Of a DNA stretch of 64,000 bases, positions 59,789 through 64,000 are shown piece by piece. The position numbers were made by a program, and so were the translations under genes. Each line of letters starts with the position of its first letter. Position 1 is the first letter of the stretch. The stretch spans positions 1 through 64,000 of the forward strand of contig MGPC01000029.1 in NCBI GenBank assembly GCA_001797315.1. Direction: 5' to 3'. This DNA comes from Curvibacter sp. GWA2_64_110. Lineage in GTDB: Bacteria; Pseudomonadota; Gammaproteobacteria; Burkholderiales; Burkholderiaceae_C. Under the pieces are notes generated by a model. The model was not told the origin of the DNA and searched no databases. It saw only the letters and a list, made by a program, of their open reading frames with translations.

Positions 59789-61159
59789 TCAACGCAGAGG
59801 AACACCCAGCTGGCGCAGGTAGGCCAGGACTTCCGGACTGACCGCACCGGCCGCACGGGCTTTCTCCGCCTGCTCGGCCGCAGCCGTCAGTTGCCCCTGC
59901 GCCGCCAGCGACACGGCGACAGCCAGCATCCAGCGCGGCTCACCAGGGCGCAGCTTCAGCGCCATGCCATAGGCATGGACCGACGCCTGATGCTGCCCCA
60001 GGCGCTGGGCGGCATTGCCGCGTACCGCCCACAAATCCGCCTGATCGGCCAGCAAGGGTTCAAGCCGCACCAGCAGCTCCAGCACCTGGCTGACCCGGCC
60101 TTGCGCCAGCTCCATGCGCGCCAGCTCCCGTACCAACGTCTGGAACGCCGGCAAGGTTGCGGGCTCGGGTGCAGACGTCTGCGCCTGCTCGGCCACAGCC
60201 ACAGCCTGGCGCATCGCGTCCAGCGCCGCTTCGCGCGAGCCCGCATCCCACAGGCTGCGCGCCTGGCTCAGGGCCTCCAGTGCCGCAGCTTGCCGCGGAT
60301 TGATCGGGGTCAGCGGCTCGGCCGGCTTGGCCGATCGGGTGCCTGTCGTGGCTTTGGCGGCTGCGGGGGGCGCTTTCTGCGTTGGCGCAGCAGCACGCTC
60401 AGCCGGAGCCTGTACCGCCACTGCTTCGGCTTGGGATGCGCCTGGATGCCGCAGATCGGGCTGAACGGCCGACGGCGTGGCTGCCGCACTGCCGACCACT
60501 GGCGAGCGGGGAGGCGCAGGCGCCACACGCAATGCCGGTGCCGGCTGGAGGCTGCCCGGTAGGGCCGGCGCTCGCGCGGGGGCCTTTGCCGCGTTTGGCG
60601 CTGGCTTGGCCAATTGCTGCTGCAACTCATAGGCCAAGCCCGGCGACTGCGCCGACAGTGCAACTTGTCCGCCAGCCATGTCACGTGCCAGTTGCTGCAT
60701 TGGCGCGGAAGACGCCCCAGGTACAGCATCAGGTGCAATCGGCGGCGCCGGTGGGACGGCGGCCTGCGGGGCACTCGCCGCCTGATCCAGCATCTGATTC
60801 AACTGCTGGGATCCCAACGGTGCGGGGGCCTGCACTGCAGCCGGGGGAACAGCGGCACTGCTGGCCGTGGCAGCGGGCAAGGCCGCTGGGGCCATCGCCT
60901 GCGGCGGCTGGGCCGGCAAGGGCGGCACCGCCGGCTCCTGGCCGTACCACCAGGCCGCAGCCAAGCCCAGCACCAGCAGCACAAAGACCAGCGCCACCGG
61001 CAGCCCTTGCCTCAGCCGCGCGCCAATACCTGCTGCCAGGAAGCCGCCCTTCACGCTTGCCGTGCCGCGCGTCAGCCCTCCCGGTGCCTCGCGTCCCGGA
61101 ACCGCCGTGGACGCCCGACGGGCATCCAGATCACGCAGCATCTTGTTGATGACGCTCAC
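59789..61159 (-). CDS. mshN: MSHA biogenesis protein MshN-like (TPR-rich)
   Basis: A 456-residue membrane protein. The N-terminus SVINKMLRDLDARRAS is the MshN signature, followed by one transmembrane helix (LPVALVFVLLVLGLAAAWWY), a long Pro/Ala-rich periplasmic linker (about 75-290), and tetratricopeptide-like repeats (ALEALSQARSLWDAGSREAA, AYGMALKLRPGEPRWMLAVA). It probably organises the pilus machine in the envelope. The start is GTG, overlapping the mshM stop by four bases. Confidence 0.88.
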   Translation of the reverse strand: MSVINKMLRDLDARRASTAVPGREAPGGLTRGTASVKGGFLAAGIGARLRQGLPVALVFVLLVLGLAAAWWYGQEPAVPPLPAQPPQAMAPAALPAATASSAAVPPAAVQAPAPLGSQQLNQMLDQAASAPQAAVPPAPPIAPDAVPGASSAPMQQLARDMAGGQVALSAQSPGLAYELQQQLAKPAPNAAKAPARAPALPGSLQPAPALRVAPAPPRSPVVGSAAATPSAVQPDLRHPGASQAEAVAVQAPAERAAAPTQKAPPAAAKATTGTRSAKPAEPLTPINPRQAAALEALSQARSLWDAGSREAALDAMRQAVAVAEQAQTSAPEPATLPAFQTLVRELARMELAQGRVSQVLELLVRLEPLLADQADLWAVRGNAAQRLGQHQASVHAYGMALKLRPGEPRWMLAVAVSLAAQGQLTAAAEQAEKARAAGAVSPEVLAYLRQLGVPLR

Positions 61160-62127
61160 AGCCGGCCCTCCGGCTGCCTTGCATCAAAGTCATACATCGG
61201 CTGGGTGTCCTGCCACGCTGTGTCGCGCGAGGTGTCACGCGCCTGTGCGCTGCCTGTGTTCTGCCGGGTCCAGCGCGCGCGCAACCGCTGCCACCACGAA
61301 GGCCGCACCTGCACACCGGGTGTGTCGGCCGCCGCCATGCGAACGTGACGCACCTTCACCCGGCGTGCGTTTTCGCCATAGACCAGCATCAGGCTTTTGT
61401 GCGCCAGCACATTCACCAGCCGGGGCACGCCGCCGCTGTAGCGGCTCAATGCACGGGCCGCAGCAGCATCGAACAGCTTGACATCGGTGAGCTCATCCAG
61501 CGCCGCCGTCGCCAGACGATGCTGCAAATAGGCCGGCACCGAGTGCGCTGCCATCGGTCCCAGGTGCTCACTGAAGGTGATGCGCTGCAGCAGTTGCCGG
61601 ATCTCGGGACGCGCCAGGCGTTCGTCCAGTTCCGGCTGGCCCAGCATCACCAGTTGCAGCAGCTTCTGCTTTTCGGTCTCCAGGTTGGAGAGCAGGCGCA
61701 GGCTTTCCACCGTACGCAACGGAATGGCCTGTGCCTCATCGATGCAGACCACCACCCGGCGCCCCGCTTCGGCATGTTGCAGCAGGCAATCACGCAAGGC
61801 ACCCAGCATCTGGTAGCGGCTGTGCGGGGCCGTCAGTTCGACATGGAGTTCCAGTGCCAGCGCCAGCAGCAGGTCATCCGGCCCCATGTCCGGGTTCGGG
61901 ATATAGGCAGTGACGCACTCGGCCTGCAAGGTCTTGAGCAACTGGCGGCATAGAACGGTCTTGCCGCAACCGACCTCACCGACGATCTTGAGAAAACCCT
62001 CGCCGCTGCGCAAAGCCACCAGCAGCGTATTGAGCGCCGCCTGCGCCCCGTCATGCGGGAAGAAAAAGGCCGGATCAGGCGTGATCGAAAATGGCGCTTC
62101 TCGCAGGGAAAAATGCCTCAGGTACAT
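61156..62127 (-). CDS. mshM: MSHA biogenesis ATPase MshM (ExeA-like AAA)
   Basis: A 323-residue AAA ATPase of the ExeA/GspA type. It starts MYLRHFSLREAPFSITPDPA, has Walker A KIVGEVGCGKTVLCRQLLKT and Walker B RVVVCIDEAQAIPL. Such ATPases help assemble the secretin through peptidoglycan. It lies between mshL and mshN; the tight spacing (22 bp and a 4-bp overlap) indicates one operon. Confidence 0.92.
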   Translation of the reverse strand: MYLRHFSLREAPFSITPDPAFFFPHDGAQAALNTLLVALRSGEGFLKIVGEVGCGKTVLCRQLLKTLQAECVTAYIPNPDMGPDDLLLALALELHVELTAPHSRYQMLGALRDCLLQHAEAGRRVVVCIDEAQAIPLRTVESLRLLSNLETEKQKLLQLVMLGQPELDERLARPEIRQLLQRITFSEHLGPMAAHSVPAYLQHRLATAALDELTDVKLFDAAAARALSRYSGGVPRLVNVLAHKSLMLVYGENARRVKVRHVRMAAADTPGVQVRPSWWQRLRARWTRQNTGSAQARDTSRDTAWQDTQPMYDFDARQPEGRL

Positions 62128-62149
62128 CGTCAGGGCCTGTTCCCGCTAC

Positions 62150-63970
62150 TCACTGCGCCGGGTTCCTGGACGGGGATTCCGGCACGCCGCCATCCAGACG
62201 GATTACCCGGTTGCGGGAGGTGTCCATCTCATCCAAGGCTGCACGCACTTTCCGGTTCTGTTGCTCCCAGTCCTGCTCTGTGCGGATGATGGACGGCTTG
62301 ATCAGCACCACCAACTCCTTTTTACGCCCCGTGCTGGCCCGGTTGCCAAACAGGGCGGAAAATGTCCCCATGCCCGTGGTACCGGGTACGCCAGAGGCAT
62401 TGCGGGCGGACTCCATCTGCATCAGGCCGCCAATGGCCACGATGCGCCCATCCTGGATGCGAACCAGGGTATCGGTTTCGTTCACACTGCTCGACGCCAG
62501 GGGAAGCCGGTAGCTACCGACGCTGCCCAGGTCAACCAGCTTGGTCTTCTCGGTCACCGAGGTTACCGAAGGGTGGATGTGCAGCATGATGGTATGGCCG
62601 TCATCGATCTGGGGCGTCACATCAAGCGCAATACCGGAGAAGAACGGGGTCAGCGTCACGGTCGGCATGGTGGTCGAACCGGTCGTTCCAACCACCGTGC
62701 TGGTTGCAATCGATCCGCCGGTGACGTTGGTGATGAAATAGTCGTCGGAACCGACCTTGAGCACGGCTTTCTGGTTATTGAGCGTCGCCACGCGCGGGCT
62801 GGAAAGGGTTTGCACGTCGCCCTGGGTTTCCAGAAAACCCAGCACGGCGGCAAACTGGCTGGTCGCCAGCGCCAGGCCGAACAGGCCACCGCCGGCTGCC
62901 ACCGAAGGCGGCGAGACGACACCCGACACCGCGGTTCCGCCCTGCAACAGCGGGCTGGTGATACTGGAGGTGGCCAGCGTGCTGCCAAGCACACCGATGG
63001 CTTGGGTCGAGTTCGCACTGGAAGAGAATGCCGCCCAGTTCACGCCGCTCTGATAACCGTCGCGCAACTCCACCTCGACGATCTTGGCCTCCAGCATCAC
63101 CTGCCGCTCCACCGCACCCTGGGTGGCCTTGAGGAATTTCTCCACCTCGCGCAGTTCATCGGGCATGGCGCGCACGGCCAGGATGCCGGCCTGCGGGCTT
63201 GCGATCACGCTGCGCCCCCCGCTGGTACCAATCAGGCTGCGCACAGCGTCCGTCATTTCGGTCCAGAAATCGGTACGGGATGTGGTGGATACACGGCTGC
63301 TGGAAGTCTGAGCGGCAGTGGGAGTTGCGCCCGGGGCCGGAGCAGTTGCCGTTGTCGCAGTACCCGGCGTACCTGCCACCCCCGTGATGGAGGGCGTGGA
63401 GCCCGCAGCCACGCGCAGATCGCTCGTGCCCAGGCGCTGGGAATGCGGGTAGTTGATCGAGAAAATGCGGGTCTGCATGGCCGGACCGTAGATGGTGATG
63501 CGCCGGCCATTCACCTTGAAATCGTAGCCGTAGACATCGCGTATGGCCTCAAGAGCCTCCAGCACCGTCACGCCACGCAAGGTCACGGAAATCGTGCCGC
63601 TCACGTCCGGGTGCATCAGCATGCTGTAGCGCGTGTCGGCCACGATGGCCAGAAACACCTCGCGCGCCTGCGCATTGTTCACCAGCAGATCAAGCCGTGG
63701 CTCGGGCGGTGGCGGCATCAGCGGCGGAGCCGGCTCGGCCAGTGCCTCGCTGATGCGCGCCGGTACAGCCGTCTGTTTCGTTGCGGCGGCGGCATCCAGC
63801 TCGGCACGTACTGCGGCACTCACATCGGGCGTGCGCAAGGGCCGCTCGGCGGCACAGCCGGCGAGCAGCCCCAAGCCCAGGAACAGGGGTACGAATCTCG
63901 CTTGCATCATCCAGCCTGGCGGCCGTCTTGATGGGCCCATGGTGCTCATGCGGTCACTGTTCTGATTCAT
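62150..63970 (-). CDS. mshL: MSHA pilus secretin MshL
   Basis: A 606-residue outer-membrane secretin. The signal region ends in a lipobox (FLGLGLLAGCAAERPL, Cys about residue 39). The N-terminal secretin/TonB short domain (VNNAQAREVFLAIVADTRYS) and N1 repeat precede the secretin domain (about 290-560; NVTGG region, FFSGIALDVTPQIDDGHTIM, VRIQDGRIVAIGGLMQMES). It forms the gate for type IV-like MSHA pili. The start may be internal (Met21/22); the ATG at 63970 overlaps the stop of the preceding reading frame by four bases. Confidence 0.93.
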   Translation of the reverse strand: MNQNSDRMSTMGPSRRPPGWMMQARFVPLFLGLGLLAGCAAERPLRTPDVSAAVRAELDAAAATKQTAVPARISEALAEPAPPLMPPPPEPRLDLLVNNAQAREVFLAIVADTRYSMLMHPDVSGTISVTLRGVTVLEALEAIRDVYGYDFKVNGRRITIYGPAMQTRIFSINYPHSQRLGTSDLRVAAGSTPSITGVAGTPGTATTATAPAPGATPTAAQTSSSRVSTTSRTDFWTEMTDAVRSLIGTSGGRSVIASPQAGILAVRAMPDELREVEKFLKATQGAVERQVMLEAKIVEVELRDGYQSGVNWAAFSSSANSTQAIGVLGSTLATSSITSPLLQGGTAVSGVVSPPSVAAGGGLFGLALATSQFAAVLGFLETQGDVQTLSSPRVATLNNQKAVLKVGSDDYFITNVTGGSIATSTVVGTTGSTTMPTVTLTPFFSGIALDVTPQIDDGHTIMLHIHPSVTSVTEKTKLVDLGSVGSYRLPLASSSVNETDTLVRIQDGRIVAIGGLMQMESARNASGVPGTTGMGTFSALFGNRASTGRKKELVVLIKPSIIRTEQDWEQQNRKVRAALDEMDTSRNRVIRLDGGVPESPSRNPAQ

Positions 63971-64000
63971 AGAGAGATCGACGTCACGGTTGGACCTTGG
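63967..64000 (-). CDS. C-terminal end of an upstream msh gene (probably mshK), cut by window edge
   Basis: The minus-strand frame QGPTVTSISL ends at a TGA that overlaps the mshL ATG by four bases. Coupled genes and the usual msh order suggest MshK, but only ten residues are visible. Confidence 0.35.
   Translation of the reverse strand, partial: QGPTVTSISL

Noticed and set aside
61910-63931. Plus-strand open frame of about 670 codons across mshL
   Set aside because: Antisense to the secretin gene, which has lipobox and secretin motifs; the alternative translation has none.

Overview
The window is a 64 kb, GC-rich chromosomal segment, almost wall to wall with genes. It looks like a betaproteobacterium of the order Burkholderiales, most likely family Comamonadaceae (Rhodoferax, Polaromonas, Acidovorax or Hydrogenophaga type; genus not resolved). 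The supports are EarP next to an EF-P that carries Arg32, surE-pcm-nlpD-rpoS, exbB-exbD-lpxK-kdsB-adk, a PHA phasin, an MSHA pilus cluster, monomeric plus dimeric isocitrate dehydrogenases, and a dispersed short palindromic repeat that I associate from memory with this family. No rRNA, CRISPR array, prophage or complete insertion sequence was seen.

Layout. 1-530: tail of a chemotaxis receptor. 571-4955 (minus): a DnaQ-like exonuclease, then rpoS, nlpD, pcm and surE, read from surE downward with ATGA overlaps. 5094-6068: a quinone-oxidoreductase-like enzyme. 6130-8636 (minus): tRNA-His, ppiD, tRNA-Val, hupB. 8906-13516 (minus): tartrate-dehydrogenase-type enzyme, EamA transporter, pgsA, uvrC. 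13543-18964 (plus): earP, a MITE-like element, efp, then a thymidine/AMP phosphorylase-like, PRPP-synthetase-like and LOG-like trio. 18918-21535 (minus): MFS transporter, rmuC. 21609-24537 (plus): MarR regulator, Kef-like antiporter, YbdK-type gamma-glutamate ligase. 24542-29072 (minus): hydroxyacid dehydrogenase, Na+/H+ antiporter, nitroreductase, thioesterase, HDAC-like protein. 29240-29782: phasin with a double palindromic operator, followed by a candidate small RNA.

29955-31973: a patatin lipoprotein diverging from an iron(III)-binding protein, with a Fur-like box between. 32039-41510: clpA, clpS, icd, DUF192, monomeric idh, sodB, xseA. 41857-45712 (plus): exbB, exbD, lpxK, a Trm112-like gene, kdsB, adk. 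45774-47870 (minus): diguanylate cyclase, asparaginase. 47956-51293 (plus): lexA with two SOS boxes, a small unknown protein, a hydroxyacid dehydrogenase, an MFS transporter. 51304-58524: an acyl-CoA degradation region (two GSTs, 3-hydroxyacyl-CoA dehydrogenase, crotonase, Crp/Fnr regulator, APH-type kinase, acyl-CoA dehydrogenase). 58534-64000 (minus): HD-GYP phosphodiesterase and mshN, mshM, mshL.

The most unusual observation is the repeat family of about 58 bp. At least six copies occur here, five of them sitting in frame inside essential or core genes (rpoS, earP twice, xseA, the asparaginase), in both orientations and several frames; a seventh may lie in lpxK. They add about 19-20 residues each without breaking the gene. 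Other points worth checking are a 169-bp MITE-like element that supplies the earP stop codon, a promoter-plus-terminator small RNA downstream of the phasin, a start codon buried in a 17-bp inverted repeat, and several suggestive gene pairings (APH kinase with acyl-CoA dehydrogenase; Kef-like antiporter with gamma-glutamate ligase; nucleotide-ribose salvage trio).
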